Part shown: positions 16,695 to 28,438 of the stretch, in pieces
How positions within the stretch are numbered: the first letter of the stretch is position 1
Layout: each line of letters opens with the position of its first letter
Notes under the pieces: model-generated
What the model was told of the DNA's origin: nothing
Seen by the model: the letters and a program-made list of their open reading frames with translations, nothing else
Database searches by the model: none
Translations under genes and position numbers: made by a program
NCBI GenBank assembly: GCA_013115135.1
Contig: JABANP010000002.1
Coordinates: 310,001-374,000, forward strand
DNA from: Perkinsus olseni
Taxonomy: Eukaryota > Perkinsozoa > Perkinsida > Perkinsidae
Direction: 5' to 3'
DNA length: 64,000 bases

Positions 16695-19600
16695 TCACTC
16701 CCGCAGTTCATCCGAGAGGGCCTCCAATGCTCGCTCAGCCTTCTCTCTCACAGCAGCATGTCCAGGCACAGCATGTATAGCTGTATGCAGGATCTCGATG
16801 GCTCCGCTCTGTGCTAGCTCGGACTCCGCCGTCGCGGCCTAGAATGCCAATCGAGGATACAACCTAGACGCATAACGCAAGAAATAAAAAGGCTGACTCA
16901 TATCACTGGTGGTTAAAGATCTAACCTCGATCATCGTTTGAGAGTCACTTGGAGCACACCTAGCAGCCTTGACGATGACACTCGCCCCACCGGAGTTGAT
17001 GACAGCTTCTCGGGAAGCACGATTCACCTGCCTCGTAAGTCCTCCTCACAGAGCTGAGTAAGTGCAATCGGGCGAGCAGAAGCGGTGCCGCATCAGCAAT
17101 CGTGATGAGCTTATCATGCTCAGCGAGAGCAACGCTGCTACCTGTGCGATGCGGTTTACCAGGGTAACCGCGACGAGGGGGAACTCAAAGTCCGTCTCGT
17201 CTTCGATGCAAACGGAGGTAGAGGATGCTAGCAGGGCACCTGTAGCCCTCGGAAAACACACTTGGTTTCACTTTCCGCGGCCCACCTGCCCTGGACCCCG
17301 CTTTGGACGACGATTCCGTGGACAGGGCGCGTAGTCTCATCTTGCAGTCTTCGAGATGTTTGTCGGCCGAGGACAGCAAACCTGCAACAAGAGATCGGTC
17401 GCCCCTCGCCAATACGTACAAGCCTGATCGCGCCCACAAGAGCGTCTACAGACCTCGTGGATGGCCTACCCGCGACGGCATTGCTCTGCATCACCTCCTC
17501 TACCATCTCTGGCACCAGAGCCAGTTCTGCTATTGCTTCTATCGCTACTGCTCCGTCGGGCAGCCTAGCACAGAGTAGGTCCCAAGCCCTGGAGGCACAT
17601 TCTACGAAGCTCACTGGGCCATAGACAGGAGCATCAACGCCACCCCTAGACGGCATAGCTCTCTCCCGACATCGGGAGCTCCTCTAGCAAGGCTGGCCAC
17701 GGACGCCGCAGCTGCAGCCTGATGTGTAGGCCACCTTGCTCCTCCGAGTACTTGCGTTGGCAACCGACCTTTAAGCTTGAGTCCTCGCTCGCCAGCGTCT
17801 CGACAGCTATCCGGAGTATGTCGGTGTTGGCGACCATATCCGACTTGAGTCTCATATTCGTAGCTAGATGGGCCACCACTCGCATGCGACCACAACGGAG
17901 TCCATCACTGGAAAGATTCTATGTTGATCTCGTAAAGCGCTCGCCTACCTGTGGCTGCCACTGCGTAAGTTGCACACGATCGCCGGTACGCCTGCAGCGA
18001 CTAGCCTCTCAACAACTTCCTCATCGTCCAGGCTGACTTGAGTGAGGCCCCACAGGGCGTGCTCCAGCACGGTGGCCTCCTCAGAGGTGAGCAGACGAGA
18101 GAGCGCCGCCACTAACTTAGACGTGTACTCGACGTCGGCTCCGTGGCAAGCAGCCAGACTAGAGACGAGCCACGCTGCATGTGACTGCACCGAGAGGGGT
18201 CCTTCAGTCGCTAGCTGCACGAGAGAGGCCAACGCTGAGGGAGCATCGCCGTCTAGGTCGACCAGAAGCCTCCGGAATGACGGGTCAGGACGAGCGAGGG
18301 CGTAGATGAGCTCGATGGTGGCACAGCGACCGACTGCCGCATTTTCTCGCCAGAGCAAAGAGAGTATTTCTCGCGCATGCGGCTCCTCGCTGAGTGCAGA
18401 TGCAGCTCTGTGGTCACGGGCCAGCTCGAGGAGAAAGCTCGTAATACGAAGCGTCGTCTGCTGGTCTGTCGTCGTCGGGCTGGTGAGCAACGCCAAGGAG
18501 CGCTTGATCAAGGTCGAGCTCGCGAGGTTCTCCACGATGTCTTGAGAAGTACAGCCCAACTGCAGAGAGGCGAACAGCCTTGGTAGCGTCCGCTGGTCAG
18601 CTGCTGTGAGGGTGGCTTCCACTAAGGAGGGGCTCAGAATGCCCTTCTCGTGTATGACGCTTCTTGAGGCCTCCACCTTGGCTAGCTCTTGAACGAGACC
18701 GACAGCTTCATGAAGGATCTCGGCGTTGGTGGGGGGAGATAACATGCCAAGCATCGAATCAGCGAGGTGCTCGTAGTCGCCTCGGTCCATCCCTTGGCGG
18801 CTATGGCCGAGGACGGAGGTGATCACACGCAGGAGTCGAGCAACTGAGTCACGATGGCTGCCGTTGATAGCTAGGAGCAGCTCAAGGAGCATCCGTCGCC
18901 GCGGCCGGAGTATGGCTAGGACTGAGGGCCAGGAGCGTGCCCGGTCAAGCGCCTACACTGGGCGCATGCAGCAGGAAAAGGTTATGCTGAACCCACCGAG
19001 CATAGCGGTGCGACCAGATCAGCGATATCTGACTCGGCTGGCTCGGCTGAACGAAGTACCTAGAGAGAGGCTCGAGAGAGTGCAGCAACAGTTCGACCAG
19101 CTGACGGTGAGGCCAGTCAATCCTCGAGGGAGTGACAGACCTTGGGGGCCACGGCGTCGAGGATCTCCTCGAGTACAGGAGTATGCGAGCAGACCAGCTC
19201 GTACGAGTGAGGGCAAGTCGGGGATGCAACAGCAGCCAGGAAGGCGTGCCTGGGCGAGTGAGTGCGCACAAGGTTAATAATGGGGTGCTGACCAAGTCCA
19301 GTATGGCTCAATGCCCCATTCTGATGACCCGCATTTGAGGATGACCTCCATCATTTTGGGAGCTCCGATGAGGGTACACACAGAGTCAGAGACAGCGGGC
19401 TGCTGTTGTGCGAGGAGGGACCTACAAGAGGCCCTTTCATTAACGGCCCTTCAGCGAGAGATTCCCAACCTCAGCAAAGCGAAAGGCACGCCGCCTTGTG
19501 GCCACAGGCTGGTCGAGGTCACCGATGCAAGCAAGCCAGTCCTTGGCGCAGTCCAGCAGGAGCTCTATCCGGTCTTTCTGGACCCTGAGCACGCAGACTG

Positions 19601-20114
19601 CGGTCAGCCGCTGTTGATTTTCCGAGCTGTACCGCACCCCAGTCTCGCCTTCCGCGGTCAGAGTGCGGCACAACTCCTCGTAAGCGTCAAAGATACCCTC
19701 CTGTACTCCCTCAACTTCCGACCGTCGCAAGGCGGACAAGGTGCGGAGCATGCAGAGCCACGCGGGGCGACTCAGGTCTTGGCGGGCCTGCCAGCGTTCC
19801 ACTGGCTGCTTAAGATTCTGACCTTCCCCTACCGCTAGTTGGGAGCAGGTCTTGCAGAATGCGGTTATGAGTCTCCGGCTCGGCATCGTAAGTGAGCGCT
19901 ACGAGGCAGCCGACCGCGGCCATCTGCGGGGACTGAGGAGTCAACATAGCTGGCTGATGCGGAATCTGCGATGGATCACCATCGGAGTGGCTTTGACGTG
20001 GAGGTTGTCGTCTCTGGCGCTCTCTATCAGCGCTGCCTCCAGCGAAGCAGGCGGTGTGTCGACTAGTCCAGCTCGCATGGTAGGGGTCAGGATGCTAGGC
20101 GATCCCGAAGCCAT
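16695..20114 (-). CDS. Armadillo-repeat protein 1 (importin-alpha-like fold), multi-exon
   Basis: Minus-strand exons encode successive armadillo-type helices. The longest (about 17945-18892) includes EILHEAVGLVQELAKVEAS, HAAWLVSSLAACHG and HALWGLTQVSLDDEEVVERL followed by VAAGVPAIVCNLRSG, the alternation expected of ARM repeats. Downstream exons carry VVAHLATNMRLKSDMVANTD and IEAIAELALVPEMVEEVMQS. The last exon, SELAQSGAIEILHTAIHAVP through ALEALSDELRE, ends at TGA 16697-16695. A plausible start is ATG 20114 (MASGSPSILTPTMRAGLVD). ARM proteins scaffold protein interactions, including nuclear import and cilium assembly. I cannot choose among these. Several internal splice sites are unresolved, so treat the span as one gene with approximate exons. 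Confidence 0.65.
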
Positions 20115-20190
20115 CCGCCCTGACCAGAAATGACTGTCCGACTATGCGCCCCGCCGGAAGTCGCTAACTTCACCAATGGTATATTCCCGT

Positions 20191-22167
20191 TTAAGGAATG
20201 ACGAGCAACAGAAGAAGCCTTCGGTAGGGGGTATTCGTATAGAATACCGGCACGTTCTCAAAGGTGATTCGCAGCGAATCATTGCCGCCCTCAGGGGAAC
20301 CCTCAGCGCACGCGGAAGGATCCAAAGATACGCTCCCGGCTGGGTTTACTTCCTGCCACCCAGAGCCCCATGATGGCTGTCCTGCGGATCGCAACGGACC
20401 GAGAGTCAGCCAAGATGAGGAGACTTCGAATGAGAGAATGCAGCAGCTGCTGCGGGGCATAGCCGATGGACTGCTCGGCCATGACAAAGCGTAGCAGGCT
20501 CCTGCGGACGGGAGATGCGACCAATTACACTCGTACCGCAGGAGGTACTTCGCGCATGCAAGTTGAACGTCGTCGTCGTCAAGTGACCAGCAGAGGCCGA
20601 CCAGCCGTCCCACACCGCCCTCGGCAACCTATTTGACCGCGGTATCAGTCAAAGAGGTCAATCGAAGCTAGAGGACCCACCACCGATTCTGAGAAGTCCG
20701 CTTGGAGGTAGAGAAAGGCCATCAAGGTCATGGCTTCGAGGCAAACTCGAGTATCCGAGCTGCGACACAGCTGAGCCAGGGTTCTTATCTGGGTAATGAG
20801 AGTCGAGGAGTCATCAGGAAGTGCCGCTACAAGATCCTGGGCCACATCGACAGCTCTGAGGAGCTCTGTGAAGGAATGGATTGCCTCTTTCCTGACCTCG
20901 CAGCACCGGGACGGGGAGCGCTTCTCATGCCTGAGGTGCATTGTGAGCACGAAGTGGTGGAATTGCGGTACATTACAGACTCCCGTCTCTCTGATGGCTG
21001 ATCTCGGCGGCCTCGGCACCAGACAGGTGACCAAAGGCGATATTAACCAGTGAGTTGATCTCCTGCTGCAGTGCATCGTCATCTCCCGACACGCTAGTGA
21101 GCAGTAGGAGGTCACGGATCCAGCTGAGGACTGAGCTATTGTATTCAGTGGCGCCTTGGTTGGCTGCCAAGAAGGCCAACGTCCATGCCGCATTGAGCCG
21201 GACCTGTGACGACGCTCGATTCGAGACGGACAGGTCGGTAGGATGAGTAGCCGTGCTCGAAGCAACCACCTCGTAGTGTACAAGTGGCCATTGCTTTCGA
21301 CGGCTAGCGGCCCTTATCGAGGAGCTCCTTGCCCACGTACATCCGCGACATCAGAGATTGCCAATCGGTGGAGGGTAGTGGACACGCTGGCTTCGGACAT
21401 GCCCTTCAGGTTCGCTGGACTGCTGGCGAGGTGAGAGAGGGCTGCCGAGATCCAGACAACTGCCTGAGTGGAAAGTAAAAGCCGCTGTCAGTCGCCGCCA
21501 GACCTTCACCTTCACAGGAGTCGTCTCTCCGCGAGAGGTTGTTAATGCTTCCAGAATGAGGTCGAGTGCGCCCTCATCGACCAGCATCGTTTGTGTTGCT
21601 GTATGCTGCATCAGCAAGCCTGGAGCATAAAAAAACAAAGAATGTCTTCATTTCTCTGCTAAAAAACCTCCTTGAAAGCGCGCGGAACTGAGACTCTCAG
21701 TCTGAGAGGAGGGCGTAGAGTGGTGATTGAATCGGGCCTGGGAGTTCTTACAGATGGCAGCGCTCAGGTTGACAAGGGGAGACATGCCGTCCTCAGTCGT
21801 CCCAGCTGCGGTCAGATGCCGCCATAGACCTGCAATCTTGCCCCACTCGACAGCGACCGCCGTAGCACTGTCCTCGTGTAACGACAGAGAAGATAGAGCC
21901 AAACAAGCGTGCGCTAGAACCTACTCAGCGACAATTGTATCGCCTCGAAGCCGGACACTATGGGAGCCAGCCAGTATGTGTTCGGGCGATTGATATCGGA
22001 ACGGTAGTCACGAGCTGCTTCTCGGACTCGAATCATGGCGGTGCAAGCTCACCTCTTGTTCTTGCTGGGGGTCTATGAGCCTAGCAAGAGCGGTCATGGT
22101 ATGGTCTAGCATGTAACGCCGGGACTGGTCATCATCGGCCAGACAGAATACGGCTAGGGGTAAGTAC
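20191..22167 (-). CDS. Armadillo-repeat protein 2, multi-exon, 5' end unresolved
   Basis: A second ARM gene immediately upstream of, and in the same direction as, the first. Exons in order of transcription: DHTMTALARLIDPQQEQE, ATAVAVEWGKIAGLWRHLTA, VDEGALDLILEALTTSRGE, AVVWISAALSHLASSPANLK, RLNAAWTLAFLAANQGATEY, then EINSLVNIAFGHL, VRKEAIHSFTELLRAVDVAQ, SSDTRVCLEAMTLMAFLYLQ, VGRLVGLCWSLDDDDVQLA, FVMAEQSIGYAPQQLLHSL, and a final exon ending at TAA 20193-20191. The NAAWTLAFLA and WISAALSHLAS segments resemble the AWALSNIAS helix of importin-alpha. A 61-nt intron follows LYLQADFSES. The first exon is not located; it could lie near 22.2 kb or further, beyond the minisatellite at 22403. Probably a paralogue of the neighbouring ARM gene. 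Confidence 0.6.
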
Positions 22168-22402
22168 CTGGAGGCGTTCGTCCAAAACTCTTATGTACAG
22201 CACCGCTATCTTCGAGCAGTATGAAGGGTGTTCTCTTCAAGTACGAGTAGCGAAGTCTCTAGAATTTCGTTCAAGACAAAGCTCTATCGGCATTGTGACC
22301 TAGCGGTGTGAGGCGAGGCACATGAGCTGATGGCCGGTAGCGAGCTACTGCCTTCATCAGTGGAAGATCTCCACCCATCGATGTTGAACTATAGAAAAGC
22401 AT

Positions 22403-22554
22403 CAACCGTTGTTGCCTGTCTATAGTTGAACAACCGTTGTTGCCTGTCTATAGTTGAACAACCGTTGTTGCCTGTCTATAGTTGAACAACCGTTGTTGCC
22501 TGTCTATAGTTGAACAACCGTTGTTGCCTGTCTATAGTTGAACAACCGTTGTTG
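22403..22554. repeat. 28-bp minisatellite, five full copies plus a partial
   Basis: Five perfect head-to-tail copies at 22403-22542 containing CAACCGTTGTTGCCTGTCTA and ending TAGTTGAA, followed by about 12 bases of a sixth. There is no spacer, so it is not a CRISPR array. It lies in the presumed 5' region of ARM gene 2. Confidence 0.95.
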
Positions 22555-22556
22555 AA

Positions 22557-23119
22557 CAACGTCTTGACTTCTATGTACGCGTCGTATACTTTTCTATTTA
22601 ACGGTTACGGATCCGAACCGCATCATGCGATTTTCCATCCGTAAACCGGAATCGCCAACGTTGAGGGCTCGTACGGTAAAGTCGCCCATCTGTACGTACT
22701 TATGGGAGTCTTGATCATTGCTCAAGATTTGCACCAGTAGTCGCAAGCCGTTCGGAGCTCTACCGAAACACGCAGCAGAGGAGGCATCCGTCACCACAAG
22801 AACATGAAGGTATCTGCCGAGCCGTCAGTCGGCGGATTTCGCATTGGCCTGCCTCACTTAGCTACAGCAAGGCGACTCCCAGCTGAGAGGCTCCCAAGCT
22901 CTTCAACCAAGGTTGCAATGAAGGAGGACTCTGAGAGTGCGGAGACCTCGCCCTCACGCCAACTCACCGCCGATTCTACTCGGATCTTCGCACTGCCTAG
23001 CTGCGGCCCTTCTGGCGAACACCCTCTGGAGACCTTCGAAGTCTCTACCGACATCCGTGGCTATACCCTCAAGCCTACGGACTCAAGCGCTATCATGAGA
23101 GGGTGGTGGGGTCTCCGAC
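22557..23119. other. Unassigned, possible exons on either strand
   Basis: Holds a 144-codon frame on + (22804-23238) and shorter frames on -. On - the segment APNGLRLLVQILSNDQDSHK looks protein-like and may be an upstream exon of ARM gene 2 or part of the membrane-protein gene at 23.1-23.7 kb. I cannot decide. Confidence 0.3.
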
Positions 23120-23663
23120 TCACCGTGAGAGTCCCCGCCGCAGAAACGCAAGATGGTTCCCTTGTGAAGGTCTGCGTAGATTTCCAGTGCGAGGAGCGTG
23201 TTCGTCTTCATCGGTTTCTTCCTCTGTTTCCTCGATAATAACCTGAACTATGCCCTTCCTCACTGTAAAGCGAACACGATCGAATTCGGGCCTCCAAGGC
23301 GGTCTTGTGTAGAAACGTAGTAAACTGTTCACAAGGACCGTCATTAATCCTGCTACCAGGATGCCCAGCCAAGAGAAGAAGGAGAACGGACTGGGCGCTC
23401 GAGCTCGAGAAGTGAGGATAAGCCTCACCAACAAGGCGAAGTCCTCTCAAGCGTACCGGCATGAAAGGCTTCTCGCGACGCCTTAATCGTCGCTTATATT
23501 CCTTGGTAAGGCCTCCGTTAGCCCGGTCGACAGTCGCTAGAGCTTCAGCTGGGGCTCTCTGATGTCCGCGATCGGCACTGACTGAGGATGCTGCATCACT
23601 CATTGCGCGGGTGTTGATACACTCTGCTGTAATTCGGAGAATCTTATCCTCATTTCCATCCAT
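23120..23663 (-). CDS. Single-span membrane protein, unknown family
   Basis: ATG at 23663 starts MDGNEDKILRITAECINTR, then a charged, Arg/Lys-rich segment (EYKRRLRRREKPFMP). A GT-AG intron of about 60 nt joins it to an exon with one strong membrane segment (SFFSWLGILVAGLMTVLVN) followed by a cytosolic-looking tail with an acidic cluster (EETEEETDEDEH). Basic residues before the span and acidic after it suggest a type II-like topology, but this is inference. The 3' end is uncertain, and the gene could continue leftward through further introns. Confidence 0.5.
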
Positions 23664-24126
23664 CCTTATACGAATTCATCCTGTCTAACAGATCTAGTCT
23701 CGTGGATAAAATTTGCTCAGCGTTGTCACCTCGGGGGACTCGTTTCGGTTGCGCAATGATATCCTCCAGGGAGGGTATTGCTATCGAGCCGCTCGAATCG
23801 AGTCCATTCGAGTGGTGGTCACCTTCGTTTCGCCTGCTCTACCCTCCCCACGAAGACATTCTAATGTGAACCAGACTCTTCAACGCAAGAGTTAGAAAAT
23901 CGAAAAACTATGGTGCGATCACAGTGCTCGGGGCTGCTCCGTTGAGCGCGGGCAGCAAGGGGAACAAAGAGCGTTGGACACATGGACAGCTACTGAGAGG
24001 GTCTCCTTTACGGAAAGTTCCGCCAACGGCTACAGTTTAACATTCAGTTGGCTCGAAGACGATCTGCTCTCTCTCGTTAAGCAGCAGTGAAAATAATGAT
24101 GGTGAACAATATGGCCATAGCTGCTC
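23664..24126. other. Intergenic, no gene recognised
   Basis: Space between the start of the membrane protein and the stop of the PLP decarboxylase, both on the minus strand. It should include the promoter of the former. Nothing else is seen. Confidence 0.4.
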
Positions 24127-26978
24127 TCAGTTGTTCAGTGATGGGACGAAGTCACAACCAACCAAGTCGATGTCTCTTAACACGTCGACTACGTCATCTC
24201 GAGTGACCGAGCGAGGGTTGGCGAAGGTCCACCTAGGGAGGCAGCCGAGTTGTGCTACGGCGAAGGGAACGAGCTCACCTGAAGAAGTTGTACTCTCCGG
24301 TAAAGGTGATCATCGCCAAGCCAAGTCTCTGCATACGGTCCTTGCAGTAGGGAATGACCTGTTAAACGCACAGCTAATACGAGATACGAAAAGACCTTTT
24401 CGCAGCTACCGGGTCGGAGCAAGAAACCCGCTCCTTACCTGACTGAGCATCGAGGCTTCGTCCGGGGAGAGAGCTCCCGAAGAAGGTTTGAGATGGTTGA
24501 GCGAGGGTGGGATGTACCTTCAATAAGAGAGAGCCTCAGGGCACAGCGACATTGGGGGATAGGAACTACCAGAAGCAGACATTGGCGTACTCGGGGTCGT
24601 GGTGCAGCTCGAAGCGTCCCGAGAATTGGCCCGACTTGTCGCTCTGGGTGATCACTTTTGCAGCGTATTGCGAGAGCTCGATTGCTGATGGAATCATCGA
24701 ATCCGTAAGACGCACGCATCAACATAAGATACGGCGCAAGATGCCCGTACTGCATCGGACCGGACTTACCCCACTCGACTCGGTGTCGTAGAGCCTCATC
24801 GCCGATATGCTTCCAAGCCAGCCAGATCTTGAACGCGTCAGGGCGTCTTCCACCTAGACCAGGAGAAAGATTGTCTCGGCAGTGCGGCGGCATGAACGCG
24901 CCCTCCTCCCACACTGGATGGTCCAGTCGCCTCTGTCCATGTCCCCATGCAACTTCTCCTTCTGGAAGAGGTAGGGCGCCTGAGTGCCGTTGCAGGCGTG
25001 TAGCTGAGAGGAAACCAGAGGGTCAAAGTCGAATGAACGGGAGAGGACTGACCAGACCACGGCCCTTCCTATGGACCACCATGCTGCACTGTAGTGGCGC
25101 TCCGACCTGACAAGGCTTTCACTGTCCACATGATCGACGTGAATAGTCCACCATCTTATGCGGATTCCAGCAGAAGGAGTCGACCTTCTCAACCCCTCTC
25201 AGTAGGCGGTCACGGGTCGCAGGCGAGCCAAGCAGGGCCGCGCCACCTGCCGTCAGTGCGCTTCAGTAGGACTGTATTCACCCGAGCTGGTCTTACCCCA
25301 GGCACCATCGACATGCAGCCACAAACCGTATTTATCGCATACCGCTCTCAAGCCGACCAGCTCATCGAAGGAACCTCAGGATGACAGGTTCAATCTCGAC
25401 AGCCGACCGACTGCAGTACCCCAAACTGTGGTCCCAGCAGTGGCACCAACGAAGAAGGGCTGCAAGCCAGCGGCGAGATCGACTTGAATTTGCCTCTCAA
25501 GCTCCTCAGGTTTCATTCGACCTCGATCGTCTATTGGTATCTAATGCGTGTCACCATGGCGGACGGACTCAAGCCACGCGACAGCAAATGCTGTGTCACC
25601 AACTTGCTCTCCTGCTACTAGCAGCACAAACGTCACCAGCGAAGCGAGCAGACCAACTCTTCTGCCGCGAAAGTTTATTCGACTGAGACTTGTCGATTCG
25701 TTAAGGCCAGTTCCGGCCACTTCGACAGTGCGGCAGAATCTCCCATTAATCAATCGAGATTGAGTTGCGCACTTGAGCTTTTCTACAATCAGCCAGTCGA
25801 GCAGCAAGCGACGAGAAAGACAACAGATGGACATACGCCCTCTCACCTCCTTCATGTTGTCCTCGCCGATCCCCAATAGATGTGCAGCCTTGGCATAGGA
25901 GTAGTGGGCTGCTGCCGAACAGTAACTGTGCAAGACTCGTCCAGTACAGCGGCGTTGCGGTCAGTGGCTCACCAGACAAGCTGCCCTGGAAGAGCCTGGA
26001 TGCCTTTGCGTTTGACTTCAGGAAACTTGAAAAACCTAGCCAACTGGAGGCCGTATAAATTAGCGATGGATCCGCCAGGCACGAAGAGACCTATGAGCTC
26101 AGCTGGCTCAGTTCGATGAGGGGAAGGCGTCTAACCTTCGGAGGTCGCAGGATCGAATCCCAGCAGCTGCACAGTCTTATCGATAACACTGGCTTCGACC
26201 ATAACAAAAACAGGAGCGATCTCGAAGGTATATGCACTGGTATTGCACGCCACTGTTAGCATCTCGCCGACAAGACCTGAGAACGGTCAGCACGCTCAAC
26301 CGCCGTCTCCACCGGGGAGGGGTGAAGCTCACCAGATGCGTCGGAGCGACCGAAGAGTGTGTTGAAAAACTGGGGATGCCCAGTTCGGGCTGAAAGGCGG
26401 AGCGTAGCGGCACACGCTGACACGATGGCTTCTGCGCCAACACGCTTGCCTGAGAGAAGAAAGCCACTGCAGGAGGAGTGTGGATGAATCAATTCTGCTA
26501 GGCTGACTCGCGACGTTAAAAGGCATACGAGGTCTCCCAAGATACAGCCTTAATTCCTTCGAAAGAATTGAACGATGATGTGCTGCACGCTAGTCTTAGT
26601 CATACTGCAGCAGCCTCCGAAGACTCAGGTCCAAAAGTTTCGAAAGAATCGACCCAGGAGCCCATTCATGAGAGCATAGAAGGATCTCTCTCAGCCGGCC
26701 CACCATCGTGTAAGGGAGAGATCACATCCGCACTGTCGCATGATCTGATCTATCTCCTGGGGGTCCTTGAACTCAATGACCTTCTGGCCGCGGTCCTCAG
26801 CAGAGGCAACGTAATCTGAGGGAGCCGTGACCCCCATACGACTGAGCGAGGGCAAGTCACCTCGAAGCATGGCGGTGACGCGGTCGAAGATCTCAGCAGG
26901 CTCTCCGCTGTCGCTGCTGCTACTGTAATTCTTCATGTGACTTCGACAGCCGTCGGCATCTCCCATGAAAGGCGGCAT
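24127..26978 (-). CDS. PLP-dependent glutamate/cysteine-sulfinate-type decarboxylase
   Basis: Group II PLP decarboxylase that removes the alpha-carboxyl of glutamate, cysteine sulfinate or a similar acidic amino acid. Spliced minus-strand exons read, in order: [210 protein letters not shown] and a C-terminus [11 protein letters not shown] ending at TGA 24129-24127. The PLP lysine is in NPHK (codon 25157-25155), and HVDGAWGG holds the cofactor-binding Asp. Introns are mostly 40-60 nt, with one of about 280 nt after GIGEDN. The start at 26978 ([10 protein letters not shown]) is probable. Substrate cannot be told from sequence alone. Confidence 0.93.
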
Positions 26979-27128
26979 AGACGACGGTCGGAAAACTTTT
27001 ACTAGCCTCACCAGCAACAGCCTCTCTTCGAGTGGATTGAAAACACAATACTGCGTTGGCTCAAGTCAAAGCGCACAAGGGCATGTAATGATACTACTAC
27101 TGATGAGGACTGCGGAAGGTGCAACATG

Positions 27129-28438
27129 TCAGTTCAGGACACGTGACTCATAAGTTGGTATCATGTACTTGATATTGATAAAAGCCTGAAGAACCCAAAC
27201 TGCGGAGGTTCGACTCCCACGACCGACAAACTGCGGGCTATCGTCTCCTCAATAAAGCGACTTACATCCTCTCCGCCATGAGTCTCGAGAACGGTGAGCG
27301 TATCTTCTATCATCGCCCCAAGGTTGCGCTTGCTCCCGAAGTCCATTTCGTCTCCTACACAGGGGAATGCACAACCGCTGAGGTCGAGGGAAGTACCCAT
27401 GTTCCTCTGGCCTTTAAAAATGTTGAAAATCGGCAGCAACTGGCGGTAGTAGGGCACAAGGGCCTCGCCGATCTGCTCACCACTCTTCACCATGACTTGA
27501 ATCAGATGGAGCGCCTGCTCGATGGCTGACCTCCGGCACGATACGCGATGACCCAACGCACCTTTCGCATGGCCTTGGGGTCTTTGCTGTTGAGAGCACG
27601 CTTCAAGGGAAGAATCTGAGACCGAATGCGCACAATGACGAGAATCTTTCCGCTGTTCCTACAAGCTTCGATAAGATCGGCAGCAGGCGATCGTCCCTCC
27701 CCTTTTAATGAGCTCCTGAGCTCCTTCGTAGGCCACGAATTCAAACCTAGAATGCCGAAACGTCAATGTTGATGATTCCGGGGTCTAGGAGAGAGCGTCG
27801 AAATTGATGTGAAGATCAAGACAAACTTCGCTCGTTCTCCACAAACTAGATCCCCTCCTGGTCGCGCCTCAATCAGCTTGCCCAGCTTGATGGCGATGTT
27901 GATTTTACGCTAGCGTCCGGCAGGTGGTGGATAGACAACAGTACAAGCCTCACTGTAACAACCGCGCAGAAGTGAGTGACTTACAGCGGCTGGACTTCTC
28001 TAAGGCCATCGATGAAGATCGGCAGAACCACCGAGTAGTCGACGGTGTCGGGAGGAACTTTCCACCTAAAACGAGAGGCTGTTGTTTTCTCACCAGCACG
28101 GGTCTCACTGAAGGGTCTTGCGACCGTCATGCTTCATCTTGAACGGCATATCAGAGCGGCCATAGAATGCTCGGAAGCCTGTGTCCACTCCACCAGTAAC
28201 CTGAAGTGCATGCGGAAGTGCATAAAACACAGCAACGCGGGAGCGACCTTCCGTGGCGTCCTCTTGAACTTGAAGCAGCCAGTAGGGGAAGGGCCGTCAC
28301 CCCAGCTCTTTCTAGGCCCTGACAGGCATTTCTGAAGCTCGAGACTGAGAGTGACGCGCACTCACTTCGAGTAATCTTGTCGTGCAGCTCTTTTGAATAA
28401 GCGACAAGAACTGGAGTTCTCTGTTCTCGGGAAGTCAT
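27129..28438 (-). CDS. PACRG: Parkin co-regulated gene protein (PACRG), with frame problems
   Basis: PACRG is an axonemal inner-junction protein of ciliary doublet microtubules. Spliced exons match the family throughout: FKFKRTPRK, VTGGVDTGFRAFYGRSDMPF, WKVPPDTVDYSVVLPIFIDG, FEFVAYEGAQELIKRGG, LLPILSKLILPLKRALNSKD, IGEALVPYYRQLLPIFNIFK, SKRNLGAMIEDTLTVLETHG, and the diagnostic C-terminus AFINIKYMIPTYESRVLN ending at TGA 27131-27129. A start at ATG 28438 (MTSREQRTPVLV) is plausible. Two junctions do not keep frame: in the purine run at about 27694-27706 (after ELIKRG), and at the intron near 27520-27556, where AMRK must join AIEQ but canonical GT-AG splicing is one base out. Either the assembly has indel errors or the gene is decaying. 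A long intron sits between EVQPL and FEF. Confidence 0.88.

Noticed and set aside
22403..22554. CRISPR-like repeat array
   Set aside because: Units are directly adjacent without unique spacers, and the genome is eukaryotic; it is a minisatellite.
26095..26172. tRNA-Arg(TCG)-like sequence with A-box and B-box words (GGATCGAATCC)
   Set aside because: The anticodon and T stems do not pair, and the region codes for the conserved [18 protein letters not shown] junction of the PLP decarboxylase on the minus strand.
27195..27230. B-box-like GGTTCGACTCC
   Set aside because: It lies inside the last intron of PACRG, and no acceptor or D-arm can be folded around it.
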